This document shows positions 1 through 9,506 of a stretch of DNA of 64,000 nucleotides, piece by piece. Source of the DNA: UBA2160 sp964588665. GTDB taxonomy: Bacteria; Chloroflexota; Dehalococcoidia; Lucifugimonadales; UBA1123. Numbering within the stretch: the first letter of the stretch is position 1; the number at the start of each line of letters is the position of its first letter. Under the pieces are notes generated by a model. The model searched no databases. It saw only the letters and a program-made list of their open reading frames with translations, and was not told where the DNA came from. Made by a program: the position numbers and the translations under genes. The DNA lies in assembly GCA_964588665.1 (NCBI GenBank), contig CAZPQQ010000007.1:8429-72428 (forward strand), given 5' to 3'.

Positions 1-2
1 GT

Positions 3-269
3 GTCCGGACGCCGGTCATGAACGCGATGCAGGGAGAGTACTTTGGCCGGACTTCCTTGGGCGTCATCAGCGGATGGCTCCAATCGCTCAGCCTTCCGTT
101 GACCATCGCTGCGCCGGTTCTCGCGGGTTACGTGGCGGACGTTCAAGACAGTTACCGCACCACGTTCATCGTCGTGTCGATCCTGATGATGGCGGGGGCC
201 GCGCTCATGTTCATGGCGGCTCGTCCCGCGCCTCCGAAGCGACTGGAGCAGGGCTCATCGGCCGCCTGA
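3..269 (+). CDS. MFS transporter, C-terminal fragment
   Basis: This is the last part of a secondary transporter whose beginning lies outside the window; the frame is open from base 3. The visible 89 residues hold a loop (RTPVMNAMQGEYFG) typical of the segment before the last helices of major facilitator proteins. Two hydrophobic segments follow, about 20 residues each, and then a short charged tail. The substrate cannot be told from this piece. The next gene is on the opposite strand, so this ends its transcription unit. Confidence 0.7.
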   Translation, partial: VRTPVMNAMQGEYFGRTSLGVISGWLQSLSLPLTIAAPVLAGYVADVQDSYRTTFIVVSILMMAGAALMFMAARPAPPKRLEQGSSAA

Positions 270-375
270 CTGGAACGGACGGAGTTTGGGTGGGCTGGAA
301 AAGCCGTATCAACTGTGCAAGCGCGTACTCACCGAAAAGCATCCGGATTGGCTGCCTGAGTAGGCCGAGGTTGCC

Positions 376-3300
376 TCAGGGCAGGCTGCGACCGATCCAT
401 CGGGTGTTGTACTCCCGCAGATACTCCTGGCGCTGCTGATCGTCGGGATAGGACTCCTGATCCGTGTACGGATAGCTCGACATGTCATGGAAGGGAAGCG
501 GGGCCACGGTGGAGCCGTAGGCCGTGTCGGCCCACATGTCCTTAACGTACCCGTCGACGTACACGAGGAAGTCGCGCGTCCATCCCTGGGGCAGCGGACC
601 TGCTTCGTCGGCTGAGAAGCTTATGGCGATCTCCTCGCCGTGGTGCATGATCACGTACTGGTCGTCGGGCGCGTCCAGCAGCGGCGTGACCTCCCCGTAC
701 CTCGTATAGTACCCCGCCTGGTCGCCAAACGGCGCCGAGTCGTTGGGTTGGTCGTAGAGGAACACGGGCGGGTTGTTGCCGTCCGGCAGATGAAGCTTCG
801 GGTAGCCTCTCCAGCGCAGATCGGCTTGTTCGGGCTTCAACGTAGTGATGTTCACCGCCGCGGCATCGGTCGCCGTGCTCACCCTGATTCTATCCCAGTA
901 GACCTCCATGTTGGTCGCAATCCTGACGCGGTAGTCATCGGACAGGAACACGCCGGTCAGATCCACGGTCATCGTCTTGGGCAGGCCGGCTGGGAAGCCC
1001 AGGTCCTCGACAACCGTGACCCATCGGCCTTCGTCATCGCCCCATACCTGGAGGATCGGCGCCTGCAGGTTGATCCCGTCATCCAAGGCTTGCCGCACGC
1101 TTTCCGAGTTCCAGTACTCTATCCAGCTGTCCATGAGCAGCAGGACTCTTTCGGCGCCGGAGAGGTCTCCGAGGTCGAGAACGACAGAGTGTGATTTGGC
1201 AATTCCTTGGTACGGGAGGAGTTGAAACGTCGGATAAGTCCGGTCGAATTCGCTTATCGCCGGAAGGATGTCTCGCCCGCCGCCGTCCACTGCCGTCACG
1301 GGCAGCCTGGCGTCGCCCGTGACGTGGACCTCGAACTCGGGGAACGGCGGGCCCATCTTCAGCACCTCGTTGGGGTGGACCTCCGTGCCCGAAGGATGGT
1401 CCACCACGAGCAATCGGACCTGATCGATGTAGCTGACTTCCTCGAGTTGCTCGGTGATCCTGATCGTGTATTTCCCGTCTCGCTCCTGCAACAGGCGCCC
1501 GTCGACTTTGACGTACTCGTCGGAGTCGGGCTGATAGTAGGTGTCCGGTCCGACAAGGATGCCGATGAAACCGGCGCCCAGGAAATCGGTGATGAACGCG
1601 TATCCTTCCCCGTCCCAGGTGTAGAGCAGCGGACAGGACGACTTTCGGCCCTGCTCCGTGATGGTCAGCGCGCGGTTCACGGCGACATCGTTGGGCCGCT
1701 GCCGAAGCCCGCTGGGCCAAAGAACGTGAACCATCCCGATCTGCTGTTGATCGCCGAGGCCGAATAGCAGATTGGGGCTGTTTTGAGACAGGTACCCCGA
1801 TCCGCCGGACACCTCTCTCTTCTGCCGGCGTCCTCCCGTCTTGACCTCCACTTTGCTGCCGAGACCCATGCGGTTGCTGCCGTCGCCTACCGTCGTCACC
1901 TTGAGCCACGTGTTTCGGGCGCCGCCTTCGTTTTCCAACAGCATGGGGCTGGCGCCATTGCGGACGATAAAAGCGTCCACATCCCCGTCGTCGTCGTAGT
2001 CGCCCAAAGTCAGTCCACGTCCGCCGGCGCCGCCCACGCCCTGTAGTCCGACATCGGCCGTTGCGTCGATGAAACCTCCGTCGCCGAGGTTCCGGTAGAG
2101 CACAACCGCGCCCTCGGATTGGTCGACCACCAACATGACATCTAGATAACCGTCGTTGTCGTAATCGACAAAGGAGGCACCCCAGGCTCGACGGTCCTCG
2201 CCCGCCGCTGCCGCCTGCTGGAAGGATGCGTCGACGGCGAATGAGCCGTTGCCGAGGTTGCTGAGCAGCGACACACCGTTCGTCGTCCCGGAGTTGACTA
2301 GCAAGTCGACGAAGCTGTCGCCGTTATAGTCGCCGGCCGCCACGCCTCGGGATGCGGTCACACCCGATAATCCCGCTTCGGCAGTGACATCGGCAAAACT
2401 GCCGTCCCGGTTGTTGCTGTACAAGACGCCGGGCTGTCCGTCGGCGCCAACATAGAGGTCAGAGTCGTTGTCGCCGTCGAAGTCTAGGAACACTGCCGTG
2501 ACGCTTCTGCCGATGCCGTCTAGTCCGGCTTCGGCCGTCATGTCGACGAAGGCGCCATCGCCTGTGTTGCGGTAGAGAATGTTGCGTTGGCCAGGCAGCT
2601 CTTGCGGGAATCGAACCGTGGCTCCGCCGGCCATTCCCTGTGCATCGACGTAGTTGGCGACAAACAGGTCGAGGAAGCCGTCGTGATCGTAATCCACGAA
2701 TGTGGCGCCCATGCCGAAGCCCGCGGCGTCGATGCCCGCCTCGACCGTGATGTCGGTGAAGGTCCCGTCGCCGTCGTTGCGGAAGAGGACGTCGGGCCCG
2801 AAGTTCGTGACGTACAGGTCGGGGTCGAGATCGTTGTCGAAATCTCCGAAGGCGACGCCCATCCCCTGCCCTGGATGGCCGACGCCTGCCTGGCTCGTGA
2901 CGTCGGCGAAGGTCCCGTTTCCTTCGTTGCGATAGAGGGCGTTGCCGGATGACGCCTCGGTCGGGCCGGCGTTCACGACGTAGAGGTCGAGGAGTCCGTC
3001 TCCGTCGAAGTCCAGAAAGGCGGCGCCTGAGCCGTAGTACGGGGCAACGTGTTCGCGTAGGTACCGTGGGTCCGACGCAATGCGCTGACCGGGCTCGAAC
3101 TCAGGGTGTAGCGCGGCGCCGTGAACGACCTCAATCCCCGATTCAGCGGTGACGTCGGCGAACCGCACTCCTATGCCAGTCGATGCTGTAGCCGCGTCGC
3201 TCGGCCCATCGGGGTCCTCGACTGCCAAGGCGTATCTGCCTTCCTCGAGGTATACGCGTTGGCCGATCTCGTCGGCGCTTCTTCGGATGACGAACTTGTT

Positions 3301-3912
3301 GTAGGTGAGCATCTCGTTCAAGCCGCGCTTCTCGTCGCCGGCCTGTAGGAGGATCAGTCCCAAATTGTAGTGCGCCGCAGCTAGGGAACCGTCCACCTGA
3401 ATGGCCTTCTCCAGCCGCTCTCTCGCCTCGGGGATTCTTCCGGTGTCGAAGTAGATCTTCCCGAGATAATAGTTGGTGTATGCATCGTTGGGGTCCACCC
3501 GCAGGACCTCGTTGAAGCGCTCGATAGCGGCCGCCTCTTGCCCCTGCAGAAGATCGAGTCGAGCCAGAACATAGTTCAGATGAACGTTGTCGGGATCGAG
3601 CCCCTCGACCGAGCTCAGCGCCTGACGCGCCCTCTCGTCGGCCCCCGTGTGAAAGTAGGCTATTCCCAGGTTGACTCGGCCGTAGACGTATTCAGGGTCA
3701 AGCTCCACGGCCTTTTGAAACTCCTCGACGGCGTCGTTGAGCTGGCCCATTTGCATCAGGTTGATTCCGCGCACGTTGTGGATGCGAAGCTGGTCGGCCT
3801 TATCCGGCACCGCATCTCGAAAGACGACGACGTAGACGCCGACCACGATTCCGGCCAACGCAACGATCGCGGCCAGCGCGATGTCTCTTTTCGATACGTC
3901 GATCATCTGCAC
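376..3912 (-). CDS. TPR/FG-GAP/ASPIC-UnbV propeller protein (CRTAC1-like)
   Basis: A large membrane-anchored extracytoplasmic protein of 1178 residues. Residues 8-28 form one hydrophobic helix that works as a signal anchor. About residues 38-235 are tetratricopeptide repeats. Seven FG-GAP/VCBS repeats follow (calcium-loop signatures such as DFDGDGLLDLYVVN and DYDNDGYLDVML), enough for one seven-bladed propeller. Next is an ASPIC/UnbV domain (NTWLKV, then GYLSQ and LLFGLG), and a C-terminal domain of about 400 residues that I do not recognise. The first codon at 3912 is GTG; ATG at 3906, with GAGAGG upstream, is the likelier start. It is last in a leftward group with a second CRTAC1 protein, a PQQ-like lipoprotein and a multihaem cytochrome. 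The family's role is binding or scaffolding at the cell surface; no enzyme activity can be assigned. Confidence 0.85.
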   Translation of the reverse strand: MQMIDVSKRDIALAAIVALAGIVVGVYVVVFRDAVPDKADQLRIHNVRGINLMQMGQLNDAVEEFQKAVELDPEYVYGRVNLGIAYFHTGADERARQALSSVEGLDPDNVHLNYVLARLDLLQGQEAAAIERFNEVLRVDPNDAYTNYYLGKIYFDTGRIPEARERLEKAIQVDGSLAAAHYNLGLILLQAGDEKRGLNEMLTYNKFVIRRSADEIGQRVYLEEGRYALAVEDPDGPSDAATASTGIGVRFADVTAESGIEVVHGAALHPEFEPGQRIASDPRYLREHVAPYYGSGAAFLDFDGDGLLDLYVVNAGPTEASSGNALYRNEGNGTFADVTSQAGVGHPGQGMGVAFGDFDNDLDPDLYVTNFGPDVLFRNDGDGTFTDITVEAGIDAAGFGMGATFVDYDHDGFLDLFVANYVDAQGMAGGATVRFPQELPGQRNILYRNTGDGAFVDMTAEAGLDGIGRSVTAVFLDFDGDNDSDLYVGADGQPGVLYSNNRDGSFADVTAEAGLSGVTASRGVAAGDYNGDSFVDLLVNSGTTNGVSLLSNLGNGSFAVDASFQQAAAAGEDRRAWGASFVDYDNDGYLDVMLVVDQSEGAVVLYRNLGDGGFIDATADVGLQGVGGAGGRGLTLGDYDDDGDVDAFIVRNGASPMLLENEGGARNTWLKVTTVGDGSNRMGLGSKVEVKTGGRRQKREVSGGSGYLSQNSPNLLFGLGDQQQIGMVHVLWPSGLRQRPNDVAVNRALTITEQGRKSSCPLLYTWDGEGYAFITDFLGAGFIGILVGPDTYYQPDSDEYVKVDGRLLQERDGKYTIRITEQLEEVSYIDQVRLLVVDHPSGTEVHPNEVLKMGPPFPEFEVHVTGDARLPVTAVDGGGRDILPAISEFDRTYPTFQLLPYQGIAKSHSVVLDLGDLSGAERVLLLMDSWIEYWNSESVRQALDDGINLQAPILQVWGDDEGRWVTVVEDLGFPAGLPKTMTVDLTGVFLSDDYRVRIATNMEVYWDRIRVSTATDAAAVNITTLKPEQADLRWRGYPKLHLPDGNNPPVFLYDQPNDSAPFGDQAGYYTRYGEVTPLLDAPDDQYVIMHHGEEIAISFSADEAGPLPQGWTRDFLVYVDGYVKDMWADTAYGSTVAPLPFHDMSSYPYTDQESYPDDQQRQEYLREYNTRWIGRSLP

Positions 3913-3943
3913 GGGCCTCTCGCTCCGGCGGCGACTGTCGCTA

Positions 3944-5698
3944 TCATTGCCGCTCCTTGGACACGGTCAGGATCTGGTTGGCGTCGACGCGACTCAGGGT
4001 CTGCAGCTCTCCGTCAGGCCAACGGATCTCGACCGAATCGACGAACTCGTTTTCGCCCAGTCCGAAGTGCACCCGGGTGTCGTTCATGGACAGGTAGCTG
4101 GAGCCAGCGACCACCGTCGTCTGCTGTCTTGCGCCGCCCGCATTGATCGTCACCGTTGCGCCGATCGCCTGCCTGTTGCCCGCGTCGCCTTTGAGATTGA
4201 GGACGAGCCACTTCCCCGCGGCGGCGCCGTTGTTCTGCAACAGCTTGACGCCTTCGCCCCGAGCCACAATGAGAATGTCCAAGTCTCCGTCATTGTCGTA
4301 GTCGGCGAAAGACGCGCCTCTGCCTACATCTTTCGTTGCCCACACCTCGCCGGCCACGTCGTTGACGAGGACGAAGCCCTCCTCTCCCTTGTTCCGAAAG
4401 AGGAGGTTTCGCATTGTGTCGAGCTTTGTCTTGTCTTCGGGCGGCTCAAACGTGCTTCCGTTGACCACGAACACATCCAGGCGGCCGTCGTTGTCATAGT
4501 CGATGAAACCGACCCCCCAGCCAACGTAGCTCAACGAGCTCTCGCCCACGTCGGAGGCGATCCGGTCGACGAACCTGATCTGATCGTCTATGGATTGGTC
4601 GGACATGTTGCGAAACAGTGCGTCGTCCTGAGCGATCCAATGGGTTATCCAGAGGTCCGGGTCCAGGTCGCCGTCGTAGTCGCCCACCGCGATGCCCATC
4701 GATCCCCTGGCGTCGGCGGTTCGGGCGTATTCGGCGACGTTCTCGAACGTGCCGTCCCCGCTGTTGATGAAGAGGGCGTCAGGGGATATGTCGTTCGCAA
4801 CGTACAGGTCAGGGAGTCCGTCGGAGTTTAGATCGGCGAAGACAGCTTGCAGGCTGCGGCCCTCCGGATCGGCCACTCCCGCCGACGACGCCACTTCGGT
4901 AAACGTGCCGTCTCCGTCGTTGCGGTAGAGGCGGTTGGCCAGCGGGTCGTAGGAGAACGGATTCAGCGTGAAGGGGGTGTCGAGGCCGTACTGGCTGTTG
5001 AGCAGTGTGGCGGATTCGCCGCTGTCGCGCTGGAACGCTACATACTGGGGCACGTAGAGGTCGAGGTCGCCGTCGAGGTCGTAGTCGGCCACGGTCGATC
5101 CGGCAGGCCAGCCGCCCTCGATCGACAGGCCGCTCTCCACCGTAACGTCTTCGAAGACACCGGCGCCTTCGTTGCTGTAGAGCTTTTGCCAGCCGAACCC
5201 GGTCGTAAACAGGTCGATGTCGCCGTCGCCGTCGTGATCGAACCACACCGCGCCCATCCCCAGTCCCGTCTGCCTGATGTCAGAAGCCTCGGTCACGTCC
5301 TCGAAGGCGCCGTCGCCGAGGTTTCTGAAGAGCTTGCCCCGATCCATCGGGCGTTGACCCTGCTCGTCGCGCGAGCTGTTGACGATGAACAGATCGACGA
5401 AGCCGTCGGCGTCGTAATCTCCCCACGCTGCCCCGGACCCCATGTCTTCTGTCAGGACCGACGTCCTCACGTCGTTGAAGTGACTGAAGACAATGCCTGC
5501 CTCAGAGGTCACGTCGACAAACTGAACGCCGGCATCCTCGCTCCGAACGCTCCGTTGTTCGTCGGGCACGAATCCCGGCGCCTCTTCCACACCCGACCTA
5601 CATGCCCCGGCGCCGAACAGCGCAGAGATCGTCAAGGCAACAAGCAAGCCCGGCCCTGCGCATCTATTCACTCTCGCCAATTGCGAAGAATCTCCCAT
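3944..5698 (-). CDS. FG-GAP/ASPIC-UnbV lipoprotein (CRTAC1 family)
   Basis: A secreted lipoprotein of 584 residues. The N-terminus has a hydrophobic stretch ending in the lipobox FGAGAC (Cys at about 33). It carries seven FG-GAP/VCBS repeats with calcium-loop signatures (for example DYDADGFVDLFIVN and DYDNDGDLDILIVA). An ASPIC/UnbV domain ends the protein (KWLVLNLKG, SYLSMND, VHFGLGE, VEIRWPDG). The repeat count equals that of the neighbour at 376-3912 and of the permease fusion at 11018-13891. It starts inside the end of the upstream PQQ-like gene (35-base overlap) and lies 31 bases before the next gene, so the three are probably cotranscribed. The ligand is unknown. Confidence 0.85.
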   Translation of the reverse strand: MGDSSQLARVNRCAGPGLLVALTISALFGAGACRSGVEEAPGFVPDEQRSVRSEDAGVQFVDVTSEAGIVFSHFNDVRTSVLTEDMGSGAAWGDYDADGFVDLFIVNSSRDEQGQRPMDRGKLFRNLGDGAFEDVTEASDIRQTGLGMGAVWFDHDGDGDIDLFTTGFGWQKLYSNEGAGVFEDVTVESGLSIEGGWPAGSTVADYDLDGDLDLYVPQYVAFQRDSGESATLLNSQYGLDTPFTLNPFSYDPLANRLYRNDGDGTFTEVASSAGVADPEGRSLQAVFADLNSDGLPDLYVANDISPDALFINSGDGTFENVAEYARTADARGSMGIAVGDYDGDLDPDLWITHWIAQDDALFRNMSDQSIDDQIRFVDRIASDVGESSLSYVGWGVGFIDYDNDGRLDVFVVNGSTFEPPEDKTKLDTMRNLLFRNKGEEGFVLVNDVAGEVWATKDVGRGASFADYDNDGDLDILIVARGEGVKLLQNNGAAAGKWLVLNLKGDAGNRQAIGATVTINAGGARQQTTVVAGSSYLSMNDTRVHFGLGENEFVDSVEIRWPDGELQTLSRVDANQILTVSKERQ

Positions 5699-7004
5699 CC
5701 CATGTCCCTACATATATCGTTCCGTCCGAGGCTACCGCCGGCGACGCTTCGATCGCCTGCTCCACGGGCACGTCTCCCAATCTCGTCTCCCATCTCAATT
5801 CACCTTCAAGCGACAGAGCATACAACACCCCGTCCCATCCGCCGAAATAGACAGTGCCGTCGGACACGACCGCTGGTGAGGATCGAATCCACTGGGAGAG
5901 CGGGAACTCCCATTTCCTATCTCCATTCGGCCCGAAGGCGATGAACGGATAGGACGCGACCTGCTGGGGTTGGCTCGATCCCAACGGGGCCGTTCCTGTC
6001 GTGCCAACGTATATGGCGCCGTCACGCCCCAGAGCAGGGGAGGCGAAGACCATGAGTCCTTTGCCGACGGCGACAGACCACTTCTCGATCCCGTCCGAGG
6101 TCAAAGCGTACAGCTTGCCATCGCCTGAGCCGAAGTAGACGGCGCCGTCCGGGGCAATCGCTGCTGGCGAGTCTATACGCCCTCCGGTTTCGAAAGACCA
6201 CTTCAGGGAACCGTCGTGGTTCAGCGCGTAGAATGTCCCGTCGTTGGAGCCCACGTACACGGTCCCGTCCTTGCCGATGGAGGGCGCCGCCCTGACATAG
6301 TCGTCGGTGGGAAAGCTCCATGCTCGGGCGCCATCGGTGGAGAGGGCTTGGAGCGCCCCTCCGTGGTCGCCAAAGTAGATCGTCCCGTCGCGGGCCATCG
6401 CCGGAGATGAGAGCGATACTCGATGCGACAGGTCCTCGGGGTCGTATCGCCAGAGCGGCTGGCCGTCCAGCGACACGGCGTGGAAGGCGCCGTCGTATGA
6501 GCCGAACAGAACGGAGTCCCCGGAAATCAGCGGCGTCGTCCTGATCGGCGCCGGCGCCTCCACGCTCCATATCACCTCTCCGTTGGGGGTCAGGGCAAAC
6601 AGGCCATGCCCGGACGTCTCGAACCTGTCCCCTTCCGCCGCCACGTATATCGTGCCGTCTTCTCCGATCGAGGCGCCGGCGAGTATCCGTTCGCCAAGTT
6701 TCTTGCTCCACTTGATCGCAGGCGAATCTATGGCAGGGGCTTCGACGCGGTTCGTGTGGAGGCTGTCGTGTCCGGAAGTACGCCACGCGCCGTCTTCGGG
6801 TTGAATCAGGCCTGCTTTGTCGAGGTCTGGATCGGGGGTCGCCAGACTCGCCGGGCTGGAAGTAGGCTGCGACTCGCCACAGCCCGTCGTCAATGAAACC
6901 AGGACGAACAGCGCTGCGAGAATACCCAGGATCCGGGCATTCTGGGCGCCACGGCTCTCGGAGAAAATCGCCGTTACCCTACGTCGGCACGGGGCTGTCA
7001 TCAC
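5664..7004 (-). CDS. PQQ-like beta-propeller lipoprotein
   Basis: A 446-residue lipoprotein: hydrophobic segment at about residues 25-40 ending in the lipobox LTTGC. The rest is eight PQQ-enzyme-type repeats of the form DGTIYVG...G..YAL...G...W, giving one eight-bladed propeller similar to BamB or the PQQ-dehydrogenase fold. There are none of the catalytic acidic residues or disulfides expected of a quinoprotein dehydrogenase that I can point to, so a binding or scaffold role is more likely than an enzyme. It sits between the cytochrome gene (27 bases away) and a CRTAC1 lipoprotein (overlapping), so it is probably part of an envelope redox or assembly operon. Confidence 0.82.
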   Translation of the reverse strand: MMTAPCRRRVTAIFSESRGAQNARILGILAALFVLVSLTTGCGESQPTSSPASLATPDPDLDKAGLIQPEDGAWRTSGHDSLHTNRVEAPAIDSPAIKWSKKLGERILAGASIGEDGTIYVAAEGDRFETSGHGLFALTPNGEVIWSVEAPAPIRTTPLISGDSVLFGSYDGAFHAVSLDGQPLWRYDPEDLSHRVSLSSPAMARDGTIYFGDHGGALQALSTDGARAWSFPTDDYVRAAPSIGKDGTVYVGSNDGTFYALNHDGSLKWSFETGGRIDSPAAIAPDGAVYFGSGDGKLYALTSDGIEKWSVAVGKGLMVFASPALGRDGAIYVGTTGTAPLGSSQPQQVASYPFIAFGPNGDRKWEFPLSQWIRSSPAVVSDGTVYFGGWDGVLYALSLEGELRWETRLGDVPVEQAIEASPAVASDGTIYVGTWDGRFFAIGESE

Positions 7005-7031
7005 ATTCGCATCGTTCAGGTCAGCCCGCCC

Positions 7032-9197
7032 CTACCTGATTTTTCCGGTCTTTTGATTCAGCAACTCGACTTTGACGGTTGATGACGAGAGGTCGGTAAT
7101 TGGGAAGGTGAGTCCGCTGTTGTCGGTGGTCACGTCCACGAACTTCTGGTGGAACTTGCGCATCCTCAGGTTCGCGCTGACGGTGAGAGGCCCCTCAACG
7201 TCTTCGGGCACTTCCAGCGTGTAGTCCACCTTTTCCGAGAAGCCCGGGAATATGACCCGCACGTATGTCGTGCCCACCATGTCCCATAGATTGTGGAGGT
7301 AGATGACGTCGCCCTCTTCGTCGATGGGGAACGATCGGAAGTAGTGGGCGTCCGGATCGACATAGTTGTCTTCGCCCACCCATCCGGAGTGGAACAGCGT
7401 CCTGCCGGACGCGTCCACTACCTTGGTTTCGATCCAGGTCTGAATCAGGTCCAGCGGGCCCGTCGGGAACTCGTGGCCGACTTTTCTGTTGGCGATGACC
7501 ACGGAGTACTCCAAGGCTTCGGCGGGCTGAACGGACTCGGGGGCGGCGACGTCCGTGGCGACGGCGGGGCCCTCAAGCCATTTGTCCTGAATCTCCGGCA
7601 CCAGGTACTCGCCTTTCAGCCATTTCTCGGTCAGCTCCACCTGCTCTTCTTCTCCAAGAAGCCATGGGATCGCCTGGTTGGCCGCCAGCCATCGATGGTT
7701 CCGGTGCTGGCCGGGGTGCGGACCAAAGGGATCGCCTTCGCTCACGCCCGAGCTCGCTTCCTCCACGTTCGGCGTCAGGGGCATGTGGCACTCGATGCAC
7801 ACGATTGTCTCCGGGCTATCCGGTCCCTGGTTCCACTTGCTCTCTTTCCAGTTGTCCAGTTGGTTCTGGAGCCTCACCCAGCCGAAGTTGTTGACAGATT
7901 CGTCGAGATACTGCTTGTGACAGGTTCCGCAATACTCGGGCAGTTTATAGTGAGCTTTGGAGAGCGATTCTTTGTGGGTCTGAGGATAGGCTCGAATCAA
8001 GAAGCTGCTCAGACGCCCCTTGAGACTGTCCTCGTCTTCCAATTCAAACAGGTACCTCGGCGGAGGGGTGAACTCGTAGTTGGCGTTTCCTTTGGAGCCT
8101 TGGATCGCCGTTATGCCGTGGCAGACGGTGCAGGAGATTCCTTCTTCGGAGTGCGGGGTCTCTTGTCCCGTCTTCCCTTGCAGCTCCAGGGCGTCGGCAA
8201 CTTCGGCTGTCAGACTGCCGGAGAGAATGGATACAGGATTGTGACACCCTCCGCAGTACCTGGTCGATTCGATGCCGGTGTCGCCTTCCATCGCGCCGGC
8301 CACCGCTTTGAAGAACATGTCGCTGGCAGACCAGGAGTGGGCGCTTGCCTTCCACTCGTCGTAGATGTCCTTGTGGCACGAGCCGCAGTTCTCGGAGCCC
8401 GCCAACACGTCGGCGTTGATCGGGCTTCCTGTGCTGGAGTTGACGTTGCTGGGCAGGAACGGTCCCTGACCGTACTTGAGTCCGTAATCTTGGACCGGCA
8501 CACCTGTCGATGCTTCAGGACCCGTGGAAGCGAGAGCGAAGCCGGCTCCGACGACAAGCAATAGGACCGCCACGGCCGAGCTTCCTGCCAGCAACCGTCG
8601 TTGGGAGCTTCGCAACAAGGGCGCCAACTCCAGCGCCGCACGCCTCCTGACTCTTAGCCATGCCCGCACCAGGTGCCAGCAAAGGAGCGGCGCCAGGATG
8701 AAGCCGCTCCAGGTGTGGACGGTGTCTATCCAGTAGGTGATGCTGGTTCCGAACCACGCCTGCCACGTCAGTGCCAGTCCACTCGCGGCGCAGACCACGA
8801 ACATCCAAAAGCTGAGATGCCCGAGAAGCCGGCCCCAGTCAAGGCGCTGCCGCCTTAGAGAGAGGTAGTGTTTCCAGAGATACCGACTGATGATGGCGCC
8901 CGCGACCAGGCCGAGAACGGTGTGGAGCAATACCAGCCATTGGACGGCTTTCCAGGCCCAACCCTGTGACTCCATGAAATCCGACGGCAACGGGGCGAGA
9001 TATATTACGAGTCCGCTGAGAATCAGGTAGAGCAGAAGCCCGATTGCCAATGCAAGCAGCTTCGACGCCCAGCGGCGAGCACCCCCGTCAGGATTCTTCA
9101 ACGAAGGGTTCACCTGAAGCCTCGTCGCCTCGTCGTCGGTCGCCGATGCCAGGTCGCCACTGTTCCGCTTGACGCTTTCGAGCCCGTCAGATCGCAC
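7032..9197 (-). CDS. Cytochrome b-type membrane domain fused to pentahaem cytochrome c
   Basis: A 721-residue electron-transfer protein. Residues 45-180 hold four membrane helices with histidines placed to ligate haem b (His92, His127, His161, His175). A fifth helix at about 203-224 leads to the outside. The extracytoplasmic part has five c-type haem motifs: CGSCH at 271, CGGCH at 315, CTVCH at 356, CGTCH at 423 and CIECH at 467. After these comes a beta-rich domain of about 200 residues. The design suggests that quinol electrons pass through b haems to a multihaem c domain resembling the cytochrome c554/nitrite-reductase-associated group. The electron acceptor is unknown. It is the first gene of the leftward group that continues with the PQQ-like and CRTAC1 proteins. 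Confidence 0.85.
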   Translation of the reverse strand: MRSDGLESVKRNSGDLASATDDEATRLQVNPSLKNPDGGARRWASKLLALAIGLLLYLILSGLVIYLAPLPSDFMESQGWAWKAVQWLVLLHTVLGLVAGAIISRYLWKHYLSLRRQRLDWGRLLGHLSFWMFVVCAASGLALTWQAWFGTSITYWIDTVHTWSGFILAPLLCWHLVRAWLRVRRRAALELAPLLRSSQRRLLAGSSAVAVLLLVVGAGFALASTGPEASTGVPVQDYGLKYGQGPFLPSNVNSSTGSPINADVLAGSENCGSCHKDIYDEWKASAHSWSASDMFFKAVAGAMEGDTGIESTRYCGGCHNPVSILSGSLTAEVADALELQGKTGQETPHSEEGISCTVCHGITAIQGSKGNANYEFTPPPRYLFELEDEDSLKGRLSSFLIRAYPQTHKESLSKAHYKLPEYCGTCHKQYLDESVNNFGWVRLQNQLDNWKESKWNQGPDSPETIVCIECHMPLTPNVEEASSGVSEGDPFGPHPGQHRNHRWLAANQAIPWLLGEEEQVELTEKWLKGEYLVPEIQDKWLEGPAVATDVAAPESVQPAEALEYSVVIANRKVGHEFPTGPLDLIQTWIETKVVDASGRTLFHSGWVGEDNYVDPDAHYFRSFPIDEEGDVIYLHNLWDMVGTTYVRVIFPGFSEKVDYTLEVPEDVEGPLTVSANLRMRKFHQKFVDVTTDNSGLTFPITDLSSSTVKVELLNQKTGKIR

Positions 9198-9506
9198 TCG
9201 TAACTCCGGATCGATGAGCCGCAGCCGTCAGGCATGGTCGGCCTCGCATCGATCACCTTCCGATTCGGTTGCATGCATGATACCTTGCTCGGCGGTCAAC
9301 TCTCCACTGCCGGAGCGTCAGGTCTGCCGCATGGGCGCCCACGCGCCTGGCAGCCGAGGGTCAGTCAGCGATTGGCGCAAACTGGGCTCCAGCACTTATG
9401 ATGAGTATGAGCGTGTCTGTCGGCTTCCTCAGCGGTGTGCGGCGCCGCGATGACCGCGCATGCAAGCTTTACGATCTATCGTCGCCGATGGCGAACATAA
9501 AGAAGT
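9198..9506. other. Divergent intergenic region between cytochrome and PQQ-like genes
   Basis: About 310 bases separate two genes that run away from each other, so both promoters should lie here. I see no clear pair of sigma-70 boxes and no gene. The right-hand gene has a weak ribosome site (AAAGAAG) directly before its ATG. Confidence 0.4.
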
